Assembly: GCF_002135375.1 (NCBI RefSeq)
Contig: NZ_NEGH01000004.1
Location: 161,043-225,042, forward strand
DNA: 64,000 bases
Reading direction: 5' to 3'
DNA from: Acinetobacter sp. ANC 4558
GTDB taxonomy: Bacteria > Pseudomonadota > Gammaproteobacteria > Pseudomonadales > Moraxellaceae
Shown here: positions 45,749 through 55,366 of the stretch, one piece after another
Position numbering within the stretch: the stretch's first letter is position 1
Layout: each line of letters opens with the position of its first letter
Translations under genes and position numbers: made by a program
Notes under the pieces: model-generated
Seen by the model: the letters and a program-made list of their open reading frames with translations, nothing else
Database searches by the model: none
Told to the model about the DNA's origin: nothing

Positions 45749-46771
45749 ATGTTATTAAGTCATTTACCTCGCGTTAAACTAGTACAGGCACCGACACCAC
45801 TTGAATTTCTACTTAATTTAACCAAAGCCTTAGGTGGTCCTGAAATTTATATTAAACGTGATGATGCAACAGGTTTGGCAACAGGTGGAAATAAAACACG
45901 TAAACTTGAGTTTCTTATTGGGGATGCAATTGCAAAAGGTGCAACCCATGTCATCACACAAGGTGCAACACAATCGAATCATGTACGTCAAACCATAGCG
46001 GCTGCAAATAAGTTTGGTTTAAAAGCATCAGCTATTTTGGAACAACGTGTGAATGATGGTGCGGTTGAATATTATAATAATGGTAACGTATTACTAGATG
46101 AAATTTTAGGTGTCCATTCAATTGATATCGTTCCTGGCGGGACAGATATGGTGGCTGCTTTAGAAGCGAAAGCAAAAGCATTAGAAGCTCAAGGTGAACG
46201 TCCGTATATTATTCCTGGTGGTGGCTCAAATGCGGTTGGCGCATTAGGTTATGTTTCTACAGCAATTGAATTAATTTACCAATTGAACCAATTACAACTT
46301 GTACCTACGCATTTAGTTCACGCAACAGGAAGTACAGGAACCCAAGCTGGTTTATTGGCAGGTTTAGCGGCAACAAATTCTAATTTACCTGTTTTGGGAA
46401 TTAGTGTTCGTGCAGAGAAAACAAAACAAGAAGAAAATGTATATAAGCTTGCTCGTGCAACATTAGAGCACTTAGGTTTAAATACAGATATTCTTGCGCG
46501 TGAGAAAGTGGTTGCAAATAGTGATTATGTCGGTGAGGGATACGGTATTCCAACTGAAAGTATGATTGAAGCTGTAGAGCTTCTTGCACGTACAGAAGGG
46601 ATTTTTCTTGATCCTGTATATTCGGGCAAAGGTTTTGCAGGGTTGGTCGACTTAATTCGCCAAGGACACTTTACGAAAGACGATAAAGTGATTTTCTTAC
46701 ATACAGGTGGTGCAGTCGGTTTATTCGGATATCGTACAACATTCTCTGAAAAAGATGCATATCGTATATAA
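45749..46771 (+). CDS. PLP enzyme of the D-cysteine desulfhydrase / L-cysteate sulfo-lyase family
   Basis: The 340-residue fold-type II PLP enzyme has K49 as Schiff-base lysine in TGLATGGNKTRKLEFL, the T-Q-S-N-H-V-R stretch at 74-80, GGGSNAVGALGYV and the late TGGAVGLFGY. The family includes D-cysteine desulfhydrase (DcyD) and L-cysteate sulfo-lyase (CuyA), which release sulfide or sulfite with pyruvate and ammonia. The immediate TauABC-like importer favours a sulfonate substrate, so CuyA-like activity is attractive. Sequence alone does not settle it. Confidence 0.85.
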   Translation: MLLSHLPRVKLVQAPTPLEFLLNLTKALGGPEIYIKRDDATGLATGGNKTRKLEFLIGDAIAKGATHVITQGATQSNHVRQTIAAANKFGLKASAILEQRVNDGAVEYYNNGNVLLDEILGVHSIDIVPGGTDMVAALEAKAKALEAQGERPYIIPGGGSNAVGALGYVSTAIELIYQLNQLQLVPTHLVHATGSTGTQAGLLAGLAATNSNLPVLGISVRAEKTKQEENVYKLARATLEHLGLNTDILAREKVVANSDYVGEGYGIPTESMIEAVELLARTEGIFLDPVYSGKGFAGLVDLIRQGHFTKDDKVIFLHTGGAVGLFGYRTTFSEKDAYRI

Positions 46772-46772
46772 G

Positions 46773-47489
46773 ATGACCGATTTCTCAGCACAACCTACAT
46801 TAGGTATTTTAGGTGGGATGGGACCAGGAGCCGCTGTTGATTTTCAGCAGCGTTTGCTTGATGGTAGTCCAGCAACGAAAGATCAAGAACATATTCCAAC
46901 CATTGTTTGGAATCATGGTGGAATACCAGATCGACAGTTAGCACTTAAAAATTTAGGGGAAAGCCCTCTAAATGCCATGTTACATGGGTTGAAAATTTTA
47001 GAACGGAGTCACGTTTCTAAAATTGTGATTCCGTGTAATACAGCACATTTTTGGCATACAGCCTTGCAAAAACAGACCCATATTGAAATTTTAAATATGG
47101 TTGAAATTACAGTACAGCAGATTTTAAAAACCTATAAATCTGGTGATAAAGTGGGAATTTTGGCAACACAAGGCGCACTTTCAACTGAATTATATCAGCG
47201 TGAGTTAAGCAAGTATGACATTCCTTTTGTGATGAATTCGGATGATGAGATTGAACAAGAATTTATGCCTGCTGTTTATCAGGTAAAACGTAATGAAGTA
47301 GAAATAGCAGGTTTCGTTTTTCAAGATTTAAGTCAGCGTCTTGTGGAAGCAGGTGCTGGGTCTATTATTTTAGCGTGCACTGAAATTCCAATTGGTTTAC
47401 ATGCAATTCATTCACCCATTTTAAAGGTAAGTTTTGACACCACACAAATTTTAGCGAATGCTTGTATTGACTGGTTTTATCACAAGTAA
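46773..47489 (+). CDS. Aspartate/glutamate racemase family protein
   Basis: From ATG 46773, one base after the lyase stop, the protein is 238 residues. The family's two catalytic cysteines are in VIPCNTAHFWH and IILACTEIPIG, and the start TLGILGGMGPGAAVDF is typical. These cofactor-independent enzymes invert the alpha carbon of acidic amino acids. Cysteate is a close analogue of aspartate, so a role in feeding the correct enantiomer to the adjacent lyase is plausible. A frame start 66 bases upstream lies inside the lyase gene and is rejected. Confidence 0.87.
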   Translation: MTDFSAQPTLGILGGMGPGAAVDFQQRLLDGSPATKDQEHIPTIVWNHGGIPDRQLALKNLGESPLNAMLHGLKILERSHVSKIVIPCNTAHFWHTALQKQTHIEILNMVEITVQQILKTYKSGDKVGILATQGALSTELYQRELSKYDIPFVMNSDDEIEQEFMPAVYQVKRNEVEIAGFVFQDLSQRLVEAGAGSIILACTEIPIGLHAIHSPILKVSFDTTQILANACIDWFYHK

Positions 47490-47495
47490 AAGTGT

Positions 47496-47533
47496 GATAA
47501 AAAGCCCGAATTGATGAGGGCTTTTTATCATTT
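47496..47533 (+). terminator. Terminator after the racemase gene
   Basis: Twelve-base perfect stem GATAAAAAGCCC (47496-47507) / GGGCTTTTTATC (47518-47529) with a ten-base loop. The arms carry T or A runs in both directions, so it can also stop the efflux operon that arrives from the other side. Confidence 0.88.
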
Positions 47534-47657
47534 GAAATTTAAGTTTTTCTTTCAGTATACAATCGTATTTGAACCAATGAACTTTCGACGAAAGGATCAT
47601 CATATGCAATCTATAAAGATAGAATAGATCGCAGTGACGATTGAAAGAATATCAGGA

Positions 47658-50600
47658 TTAAATTTCACTCAACTTTTGTAGTTCTTTATAGCGTTTAGAT
47701 TGAGATAAACGTCCATGATCTCGTGCTAAAAAACTATAAATGGTCGGTAGCACAAAGAGTGTAAATAATGTCCCAATCACCATGCCACAAACAATCACAA
47801 GTCCTAGACCAAATCGACTTTTTGCACCCGCACCTGTGGCAAATAATAAGGGAATTAAACCGAAAATCATGGCTGCAGTTGTCATTAAAATAGGACGTAA
47901 ACGAATTTGAGCAGCTTGATAGATTGCATCTATACGATTCATATCATTGCGAACTTGTAATTCATTTGCAAATTCCACCATTAAAATACCATGTTTACTG
48001 ATCAGTCCAATTAATGTGACCAGTCCAATTTGAGTGTAAATATTAATACTCGAAAAACCTAAAGCAAGTGGAATGAGAGCACCGCAGATTGATAGCGGGA
48101 CAGTAATTAAAATGATGAGAGGATCAATGATACTTTCATATTGTGCAGCTAAGACGAGATAAATCATGATTAATGCCGCAATAAAGGCGAAAACTAAAGT
48201 ATTTCCTTCATGCATAAATTGGCGTGCATCTGCTTGCCAGTCATAGCTAAAACCATTTGGTAAGTCTTTTAATTGCTCTTCTAGATAATTTACAGCTTGA
48301 CCAATAGAAACACCATAAGCAGGAATTGCTTGAAAGGTTGAAGCATTTTGTTGATTAAACTGACTTAACTTGTTGGGACCAACTTCAACTGATGTGGACA
48401 CGATTGTAGAAAGAGGAATTAATTGACCTTGATCAGTCCGGATAAATTGTTGTGCAAGCGATTCAGGACTCAGACGCTGTTCTTTTACACTTTGCGGAAT
48501 AACATCATAGGCACGACCTTGATAAGCATAACGATTTACATAGTTTTCACCAACCAGCGTTGAAATAGAGTCAGCAATATCTTGCATGCGGATGCCTAGA
48601 CTATTGGCTTTTTCACGATTGATTTCAATTTTAACAGCAGGGTTGTTGTAATCTAAATCACTATCAACAACAACAAATAGTCCGCTTTCACGTGCATTTT
48701 GTTTAATACGTTCCATTTGTTGATACACACTGACATAGTCTTGCGCACTACGTAATACCATTTGTACAGGCAGACCTCCTGTAGAACCAGGTAATGCAGG
48801 GAGTTGGAATGCAAAAATATTATTACCTTCTACTTCTGATACTTTGTTTTGTAATTCTTGTTGAATAACGTCTGCGGATCGATTTCGTTGTTCCCAACGC
48901 GTAAGATTGGTACCACCAAAACTATTGGCAGGTCCATCTGTGCCATTAATAATCCATGTATTTTCAGTTTCAGGAATGCTCCAAAAAATTTGATCAAGTT
49001 TTAGATTAAACTTTTCTGCATAGTTGAGATTCGCATATTGCGGAGATTTGATCGCAGCGAAAACAGTGGCTTGATCTTCAGTTGGAGAAAGTTCTTTTTG
49101 AGGTAGTGCATAAAGAAAGGGTAAGCTGATCAAAACAAATGCGGCAAAGCTAATAGTTATCCAGCGATGATGTAAACTGAACTTTAAAACTTTTGCATAG
49201 ATCATTGTTAAGCGATGGAAGAATTTCTCAGCTAAAATAGCCATTTTGCCTTCATTCATTTTTGAATCGAGCAAAAATGAACTCATGACAGGTGAAAGGG
49301 TAAGGGCAATAATTCCAGAAACAATGACGGATCCAGCCAAGGTAAATGCAAATTCTTTAAATAGAGATCCTGTTAGTCCACCCATGAGACCAATCGGTGC
49401 GTAAACGGCTGCCAATGTGATGGTCATGGCAATCACTGGCCCTGCGACTTCACGGGCACCAATAAGCGCTGCCTCAACGGGTGATTTACCTTCTTCAATA
49501 TGTCGATGTACATTTTCAACAACGACAATCGCATCATCAACTACGAGTCCAATCGCCAGTACCATCGCCAATAATGTTAATAAATTAATACTAAAACCGA
49601 AGAGCAGCATGATTGCCATTGCACCCATTAATGAAAGTGGAATGGTGATAATGGGAATAATGACGCTGCGTAAAGAACCTAAGCATAAATAAATGACGAG
49701 TACAACAATGATTAATGCTTCGATAAATGTATGAGTCACTTCACGAATTGAAGCATCAATAAATCGTGCTGTTTCATATGCCAGTTCGACAGAACTGTTC
49801 GGTGGTAGTGTTTTTTTGATTTCTGGTAAGAATTTCTGAATACCTTCCACAATAATCAGTGGATTACCTTTGGGTGTTGCTTGTAAGCCAAGAAAAACAG
49901 CAGGTTGACCATTCATTGTAGCACTGGTTTCAAGAGATGCTGCACCGAGTTCTACCGTTGCAACATCTTTAAGTTGAATTAAATGCTCACCATCATTGCG
50001 AATCACTAAATTTTGAAAATCACGAATACTGATTAAATCGGTTGAAACATTGATATTAGAAACAATGTATTCACCTTTCATTTGACCAGGTGCTGCTTGA
50101 TAATTATTTTGTCGGATAGCATTGGCAACATCATTTGCCGTAATACCGCGCCCTGCCATGCGATTACTATCTAGCCAGATTCGCATAGACAAGCGTTGTC
50201 CACCATAGGTTTGAACTTTTGCGACACCATCAATGGTACTGAGCATGGGTTCAACAACACGAGATAAATAATCTGAAAGCTCTGCAATATTTTTTTGATC
50301 TTGGGTAGAAAAACCAATATAAGCAACATCAGTAGACTCACCTGAAGAACGTTCAATGACGGGATCATTGGCTTTTTCAGGTAGTTTATAGCGAATTTGA
50401 TTGACCTTTGCCATGACTTCAGTCAAAGCTTGTGTCGAATCACTATTCAACTCCATGCGAATGGTAATCGTACTGCGACCTTGTACGGTAGAGGATGAAA
50501 TATAATCAATTCCTTCAAGAGAAGAAACAGATTGAGAAATAGGCTGTGTAACAAAACCTTGCATCAATTCGGCATTTGCACCTGGGTATTCGGTGGTGAT

Positions 50601-50738
50601 GATGATGCTAGAGCTTTCTAATAATGGATATTGTCGAATGGGGAGGTTGTTGAGCGCAAAAAGCCCTGCCAATAAAATTAAAGTGCTGACGACAATGGCA
50701 AGAACAGGTCTTTTGACAAATACATCAGTAAATTTCAT
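47658..50738 (-). CDS. RND efflux pump inner-membrane transporter (MexI-like)
   Basis: The 1026-residue pump has the hydrophobe/amphiphile RND layout: twelve helices, two large periplasmic loops and the proton-relay aspartates in LAIGLVVDDAIVVVENVHRH (about residues 397-416). It starts MKFTDVFVKRPVLAIVVSTL. Downstream of a MexH-like fusion protein and a DoxX-like protein under a SoxR box, it matches the mexGHI arrangement of Pseudomonas, where the pump removes phenazine-type redox compounds. No outer-membrane channel gene follows, so it probably borrows one. Substrates here are unknown. Start overlaps the fusion-protein stop by four bases. Confidence 0.92.
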   Translation of the reverse strand: MKFTDVFVKRPVLAIVVSTLILLAGLFALNNLPIRQYPLLESSSIIITTEYPGANAELMQGFVTQPISQSVSSLEGIDYISSSTVQGRSTITIRMELNSDSTQALTEVMAKVNQIRYKLPEKANDPVIERSSGESTDVAYIGFSTQDQKNIAELSDYLSRVVEPMLSTIDGVAKVQTYGGQRLSMRIWLDSNRMAGRGITANDVANAIRQNNYQAAPGQMKGEYIVSNINVSTDLISIRDFQNLVIRNDGEHLIQLKDVATVELGAASLETSATMNGQPAVFLGLQATPKGNPLIIVEGIQKFLPEIKKTLPPNSSVELAYETARFIDASIREVTHTFIEALIIVVLVIYLCLGSLRSVIIPIITIPLSLMGAMAIMLLFGFSINLLTLLAMVLAIGLVVDDAIVVVENVHRHIEEGKSPVEAALIGAREVAGPVIAMTITLAAVYAPIGLMGGLTGSLFKEFAFTLAGSVIVSGIIALTLSPVMSSFLLDSKMNEGKMAILAEKFFHRLTMIYAKVLKFSLHHRWITISFAAFVLISLPFLYALPQKELSPTEDQATVFAAIKSPQYANLNYAEKFNLKLDQIFWSIPETENTWIINGTDGPANSFGGTNLTRWEQRNRSADVIQQELQNKVSEVEGNNIFAFQLPALPGSTGGLPVQMVLRSAQDYVSVYQQMERIKQNARESGLFVVVDSDLDYNNPAVKIEINREKANSLGIRMQDIADSISTLVGENYVNRYAYQGRAYDVIPQSVKEQRLSPESLAQQFIRTDQGQLIPLSTIVSTSVEVGPNKLSQFNQQNASTFQAIPAYGVSIGQAVNYLEEQLKDLPNGFSYDWQADARQFMHEGNTLVFAFIAALIMIYLVLAAQYESIIDPLIILITVPLSICGALIPLALGFSSINIYTQIGLVTLIGLISKHGILMVEFANELQVRNDMNRIDAIYQAAQIRLRPILMTTAAMIFGLIPLLFATGAGAKSRFGLGLVIVCGMVIGTLFTLFVLPTIYSFLARDHGRLSQSKRYKELQKLSEI

Positions 50739-51847
50739 TGTGTTGCCTCCTGTTTTTCAGGAGCCTGAACTCTTGGAGGGATTGCTAAAGTATCGTGTTG
50801 AACAAGATCAATTGGCGTACTATCACTGAGTTTAATTTGTCCAGAGGTGACCACTAAATCATTGGCTTGTAAACCTGAAACTTCCACCCAACCTTGATTT
50901 CTTTCCCCGACAGAAACTTTTACTCGTTGTGCGATGAGTTGATTATCTTTTTTCACAGCAATATAAACACTTTCACCATAAGCCGTATAGGTCACAGCAG
51001 TTTCAGGAATTTCTACAACTTGTTTTGAAACGTTCTGTTGTAAGGTAATATTGGCAAACATCCCCGCTTTTAATAATCCTTTGCTATTATCTAATAATGC
51101 TTGAATTTGGACAGTACGAGACTTTGAAATAAGCGGATCAATTGCTGTTACTCGAGCATTAAATGATTCATCTGGATAAGCATCAATATGTGTTTGGAGT
51201 ACTTGTCCTATTTTCAGATTGGGTACAAGTTTTTCATCGAGGGTGAAGTTAACAAATAAAGACTGTGTATCAACTAAATTGACAATAGATTCACCGACTT
51301 GTAAATATTGTCCTAGATTAATTTGTCGTATTCCGATGTGACCCGAGAAAGGTGCTTTAACTTTCTTTTGTTGAACTCGAGCTTGCAGTTGTTGAATTTG
51401 TCCTAAAGTCATATCTCGATTGGCGAGTGCGTGGTCTACTTCTTCTTGAGAAACTGCATTAATTTTTACCAACTCATTTGCACGTTTATAGACCATTTCA
51501 TTCAACTTTAACTTTGCTTTGAGTTGTGCTAATTCTCCTTTTTCTGTTTCATCATTCAGTTGAACCAGTAATTGCCCAGCATGGACATATTGCCCTGATC
51601 GGAAGTAAATAGATTGCACACGACCAGCAACTTCAGACGAAACTTGAACTTGTTTCACTGCTTCAAGTTCACCAACAGCGGTAATTTTTTTATTTTGCTC
51701 TGTTAAAATAGCTTTGGTTAATGCTACTTTTACGGGAGGATAGCTTGATTGAGCTGCGACGGGTTTTTGTATGAACTGATAAGTGAGATAACTCAAAATA
51801 GAAATAACAAAAACACTGGTGATGATCACAATTAATTTTTTATTCAT
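50735..51847 (-). CDS. RND efflux periplasmic adaptor (MexH-like)
   Basis: The 370-residue membrane fusion protein has an N-terminal helix (about 4-24, LIVIITSVFVISILSYLTYQF), a lipoyl/hairpin region (about 60-165, with VSSEVAGRVQSIYFRSGQYVHAGQLLVQL and APFSGHIGIRQINLGQYLQVG), a beta barrel and a membrane-proximal domain to about 345. It links the pump to an outer-membrane channel. Both ends overlap their neighbours by four bases, showing tight coupling in the operon. Confidence 0.93.
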   Translation of the reverse strand: MNKKLIVIITSVFVISILSYLTYQFIQKPVAAQSSYPPVKVALTKAILTEQNKKITAVGELEAVKQVQVSSEVAGRVQSIYFRSGQYVHAGQLLVQLNDETEKGELAQLKAKLKLNEMVYKRANELVKINAVSQEEVDHALANRDMTLGQIQQLQARVQQKKVKAPFSGHIGIRQINLGQYLQVGESIVNLVDTQSLFVNFTLDEKLVPNLKIGQVLQTHIDAYPDESFNARVTAIDPLISKSRTVQIQALLDNSKGLLKAGMFANITLQQNVSKQVVEIPETAVTYTAYGESVYIAVKKDNQLIAQRVKVSVGERNQGWVEVSGLQANDLVVTSGQIKLSDSTPIDLVQHDTLAIPPRVQAPEKQEATQ

Positions 51848-52272
51848 TGAATTGCTCCAATCAAGTGAAGCTTTTGACGAAAATGATCTGCAATGGCAAG
51901 GCTAATGAGCCCACCAATCACCGCAACATGTTCGAGTGCAAAGTACAGTGCGATTTTAGCTTCTAAACCTGCCATACTCCAAAAAGTATGTACAATAGCG
52001 ATGGTCAATATTAAAAAAATAGAAAGTCCAAGTGATGCAAGCCAGATCTGTTGATTGAATAAAATACAGTAAGTGCTAGCGAGTAAAATAAATGCTGAGG
52101 CGTAGTTAAAAAACCAAGCAGGTTCTAGACCAGCAGACTGCATTTCTTGAAAGCTACCTTCGACATCGAGAATTTTAGCTAGACCTGAACATAAAAATAA
52201 AATGGCAACACAACAACGGGCAATGAACCAAAGCCAACGACTACTTAAACTTTTTTCAACAAAATTAGGCAT
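51844..52272 (-). CDS. DoxX-family membrane protein (MexG-like)
   Basis: From ATG 52272 (MPNFVEKSLSSRWLWF) the protein has 142 residues and four hydrophobic helices, with AILFLCSGLAKILDVEGSFQEM typical of DoxX proteins. The frame extends to an ATG at 52338, but that start would lie about eight bases from the predicted transcript start, so 52272 is preferred. As first gene before a MexH-like adaptor and MexI-like pump it occupies the position of mexG, whose product is also DoxX-like. Its molecular role is not established. Confidence 0.8.
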   Translation of the reverse strand: MPNFVEKSLSSRWLWFIARCCVAILFLCSGLAKILDVEGSFQEMQSAGLEPAWFFNYASAFILLASTYCILFNQQIWLASLGLSIFLILTIAIVHTFWSMAGLEAKIALYFALEHVAVIGGLISLAIADHFRQKLHLIGAIQ

Positions 52273-52331
52273 ATATGCTATTCCGAGATGTGAATTTTGT
52301 ATTCTCTTGAAAGATAAGAAAATATTTGAAA

Positions 52332-52360
52332 TTGACAATCAATCAGCGACCGACTATAAA
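52332..52360 (+). promoter_or_regulatory. Promoter of soxR
   Basis: TTGACA (52332-52337) and TATAAA (52355-52360) are spaced by 17 bases, near consensus. The SoxR box begins right after the -10, so SoxR can repress its own transcription. Confidence 0.75.
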
Positions 52361-52383
52361 ACCTCAAGTAATGTTGAGGTCAA
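52353..52383 (-). promoter_or_regulatory. SoxR-activated promoter of the DoxX-MFP-RND operon
   Basis: On the minus strand, TTGACC (52383-52378) and TATAGT (52358-52353) are separated by exactly 19 bases, the overlong spacer of MerR/SoxR-activated promoters. The SoxR box occupies the spacer. Confidence 0.82.
52361..52380. promoter_or_regulatory. SoxR box
   Basis: ACCTCAAGTAATGTTGAGGT is a palindrome with 7-base arms and the CCTCAA/TTGAGG half sites of the classical SoxR operator. It lies between the divergent soxR gene and the efflux operon. Confidence 0.9.
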
Positions 52384-52388
52384 GTGCT

Positions 52389-52850
52389 ATGCAAAAAGAA
52401 AAAAAGATAGATTTCAGTCGTCTAATGACTGTTGGAGAGGTTGCAAAACGTAGTGGTATTGCAGTTTCAACCATTCACTTTTATGAATCTAAAGGGCTTA
52501 TTAAAAGTATCCGAACCAATGGTAATCAACGTCGTTTTGATTCGGTGGTGTTACGTTATATTAGTATTATTAAAGTTGCACAAAAGGTTGGAATCTCCTT
52601 AGAAGAAATCAAAGAGGCATTAGGGATTTATCCAGTTGGAACAAAACTGACTGTAGAACAATGGAGAGAGCTTTCTATTCGATGGCGAGAGGATTTAGAT
52701 CAGCGAATTCAAAAATTAACTCGATTAAGGGATGAAATGGATTGGTGTATCGGATGTGGATGTTTATCTTTAAAGGAATGCCCGTTACGTAATCCAGAAG
52801 ATATATTAGGAGATGATGGCGTAGGTCCAAGAATTTTAGAGCGACCATAA
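52389..52850 (+). CDS. soxR: Redox-sensitive transcriptional activator SoxR
   Basis: From ATG 52389 the protein is 153 residues, matching E. coli SoxR (154). A MerR winged helix (about 11-80, [24 protein letters not shown] and [14 protein letters not shown]) leads to a dimer helix and the [2Fe-2S] cluster cysteines C120, C123, C125 and C131 in [17 protein letters not shown]. Oxidation of the cluster by redox-cycling compounds switches the regulator on. Earlier in-frame ATGs (52326, 52371) lie in the promoter or SoxR box and are rejected. Its adjacent box points to the divergent efflux operon as its target. Confidence 0.96.
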   Translation: MQKEKKIDFSRLMTVGEVAKRSGIAVSTIHFYESKGLIKSIRTNGNQRRFDSVVLRYISIIKVAQKVGISLEEIKEALGIYPVGTKLTVEQWRELSIRWREDLDQRIQKLTRLRDEMDWCIGCGCLSLKECPLRNPEDILGDDGVGPRILERP

Positions 52851-53238
52851 ATATATTTTTGATATACATTTACTTTTATATTATAAAGATCATGTGAAAG
52901 ATGATTTAAGTCATGGGCTTTCTCATCAATCAATAAAAGGGCAAAAAACATTTGATTCTATTTATATGCTTAAATTTTTGATTATTAATGATAATTTATT
53001 ATGAGTTTTAGGTTTTTGAAGTATATTTTTAAGTTATGATCAACGTAGTACTGAGCATAATAGACAAGAAAACGTGTAAAAGAGAAATTGACTAACGTTT
53101 TTATTCATGCCAAAAATGATCTTTGCAATTAAGAACTTAAGAATTATAGAAGAATACTTAAATTCTTTATTCAAAGTTATTTCTGTTTTAAATAAAGGGC
53201 AATTGGCTTAATGCCAAAATGCTGAGGTTAAACTTTCA
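52851..53238. other. Intergenic region without recognised gene
   Basis: About 390 AT-rich bases between soxR and the LysR gene. No coding frame, RNA gene or strong hairpin terminator was recognised; it should contain the promoter of the LysR gene. Confidence 0.4.
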
Positions 53239-54135
53239 ATGAAAATTGAAGATATTCATGCTTTTACTATATTTGTTAAGTTACAGTCTACCAGCTTAGC
53301 GGCTCAACAGTTGAGTATTAGTCAGCCTGCGGTAACACGTCGTATCCAAAACTTAGAGCAAGATTGTGCTGTACAGCTTTTTGATCGTCATACTCGACCT
53401 TTGAAACTGACCGTAAAAGGACGTGAAATTTATGAGCAATGTTGCGTGATTGAACGAGAATTTAATAAATTAAAACAAATTATTGCATTACAAAATAAAG
53501 AAGAAACATTACTCAGAATTGGAATTCCAAATAGCTTATCTGAATCTGGCATATTTGAAATTTTACAAGTTTTACAAAAAGATTATTCAACGACTAAAAT
53601 TGAAATTAGTACTGGATGGGGGAGAGATCTTTTATTAAAACTCGAACAGGGTGAGTTAGATGGGATCATTTCTACTGCGAAAGAACAAGCACATCTTCCC
53701 CATAATTATGCTTTAACGATTATGGGAACTTTACATATTCGTCCCGTTGTTTCAAAAGCATTGTATAAAGCAGGCGTTTCAACTTGGCAAGATTTGCAAG
53801 AATTAGGTTGGATTTTAAATAATGAAGGTTGTGGGTTTCGGCAATTTTTAACAGAGCAGCTTGAGTTACAACAACAGCGATTAAATTTAAAAGTTGAAGT
53901 CACGGGAGCACATATTCAAATGGATTTAGTTCGACAGGGTGTAGGGGCAGGCTTTTTTGTACAAGAACTTATTTTAAAACAGTCCTATTTTTCTGAGTTT
54001 GCAGTTATAGAGTCTGAACAGCTTAATTTAGATGTATTGGTTTATCACGTACATCGTACAGATTTAACACCTGAACAAATCGAAATTTTTGATATTGTCA
54101 TGGAACGGTTTAATCAAAAGTTAAATTTGAATTAA
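53239..54135 (+). CDS. LysR-family regulator beside the organosulfur operon
   Basis: The 298-residue protein has the LysR helix-turn-helix at about 3-62 (TSLAAQQLSISQPAVTRRIQNLE) and an effector domain at about 88-290. It precedes, in the same direction, the monooxygenase, binding protein, dioxygenase and rhodanese genes, with a 114-base gap, and probably controls them. It is not clearly CysB or Cbl (both near 320 residues). The effector is unknown. Confidence 0.87.
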   Translation: MKIEDIHAFTIFVKLQSTSLAAQQLSISQPAVTRRIQNLEQDCAVQLFDRHTRPLKLTVKGREIYEQCCVIEREFNKLKQIIALQNKEETLLRIGIPNSLSESGIFEILQVLQKDYSTTKIEISTGWGRDLLLKLEQGELDGIISTAKEQAHLPHNYALTIMGTLHIRPVVSKALYKAGVSTWQDLQELGWILNNEGCGFRQFLTEQLELQQQRLNLKVEVTGAHIQMDLVRQGVGAGFFVQELILKQSYFSEFAVIESEQLNLDVLVYHVHRTDLTPEQIEIFDIVMERFNQKLNLN

Positions 54136-54249
54136 ATTATAATTTTTGTATGCGAATTTTTAATATTAGTTTATTAAAAATATGTATTTCACGCATACTA
54201 ATTAATTGATTACAGTTGTTTCAAGTTCTCATTCATTATGGAAATTGAA

Positions 54250-55338
54250 ATGACCATTCAAATTTTGGGCATGATTGGCCATCGTAAGTCCTCAGAAATT
54301 ATTCCTGCACAAGGTTCTGTCTTTGATGCAGATTATGTTGCAGCTTTTGCAAAAGCACATGAAGATGCTGGTTTTGACCGTGTGTTAATTGGACAATGGT
54401 CTGATCAACCTGATGGTTTTATCGTGGCTGCCCATGCGGGCGCCAATACGACACGCTTAAAATTCTTATTGGCGCATCGACCAGGTTTTATCGCGCCTAC
54501 TTTAGCTGCTCGTAAGTATGCCACTTTAGACCATCTTTTGAAGGGGCGTTTGGCTATTCATGTCATTACGGGGGGAAGTGATCATGAACAGCGTCGTGAT
54601 GGTGATTTTCTCAATAAAGTTGAACGTTATGCACGAACCAAAGAGTTCTTAGATGTTCTTAAACTTTCTTGGACGAGCAAGCAACCATTTCAATATCAAG
54701 GAAAATATTATCAAGTTCACGATGGTTTTTCTGAAATAAAACCAGTTCAATCGCAGATTCCTGTATATTTTGGGGGTTCTTCAGCAGAAGCTTTAAATGT
54801 AGCAGCAGAACACGCAGATGTTTTTGCACTATGGGGAGAACCACTTGCTGGGGCAACAGAACTGATTCAATCTATTCGGTTACAAGAGTTAAATTTTAAA
54901 CGTTCAAATGCATTAAACTTTAATATTTCATTTCGGCCTATTATTGCCGAAACAGAAACTCAAGCATGGGAAAAAGCACAAGATATTTATCAGTTAACGC
55001 ATGCACAAATTGAAAAAAATAAGATCAGAAACGATAAGAAAAGTGCTCAAAGCGTAGGGGCAGAGCGGTTAGTAAATTTAGCTTCGCAGGATGTGCACGA
55101 TACTAATTTATGGACAGGTATTTCAACACTCGTTCATGGTAATCATAATTCAACCGCACTTGTCGGGACACCAGAACAGGTCGCATCTTCAATTGTTGAG
55201 TATTACAAATTAGGCATTGGTAGCGTATTGATTCGTGGTTTTGATCCATTAAATGATGTGATCGAGTATGGAAAAGCGCTGTTGCCGAGTATTCGAGAAA
55301 AAGCAGCCAAAGTAGATACATTCAATAAAACAGCATAA
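54250..55338 (+). CDS. SsuD-like FMNH2-dependent alkanesulfonate monooxygenase family protein
   Basis: From ATG 54250 (GGAAA just upstream; the in-frame ATG 54238 is the alternative) the protein has 362 residues. It is a luciferase-like TIM barrel: FDRVLIGQWSDQPDGFIVAAHAG, LKFLLAHRPGFIAPTLAARKYATLDHL, HVITGGSDHEQRRDGDFL, VERYARTKEFLDVL and PVYFGGSSAEALNVAAEHADVFALWGEP, like SsuD, which splits sulfonates into aldehyde and sulfite using reduced FMN. Whether it takes alkanesulfonates or another sulfur compound is open. No flavin reductase (SsuE) is adjacent. Confidence 0.9.
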   Translation: MTIQILGMIGHRKSSEIIPAQGSVFDADYVAAFAKAHEDAGFDRVLIGQWSDQPDGFIVAAHAGANTTRLKFLLAHRPGFIAPTLAARKYATLDHLLKGRLAIHVITGGSDHEQRRDGDFLNKVERYARTKEFLDVLKLSWTSKQPFQYQGKYYQVHDGFSEIKPVQSQIPVYFGGSSAEALNVAAEHADVFALWGEPLAGATELIQSIRLQELNFKRSNALNFNISFRPIIAETETQAWEKAQDIYQLTHAQIEKNKIRNDKKSAQSVGAERLVNLASQDVHDTNLWTGISTLVHGNHNSTALVGTPEQVASSIVEYYKLGIGSVLIRGFDPLNDVIEYGKALLPSIREKAAKVDTFNKTA

Positions 55339-55366
55339 ATAGTATACAAATTTAAATGAGACAAGT

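Noticed and set aside
52273..52338. Longer start of the DoxX-like gene at 52338
   Set aside because: Would lie within about eight bases of the transcript start predicted from the SoxR-controlled -10, leaving no room for a ribosome site.
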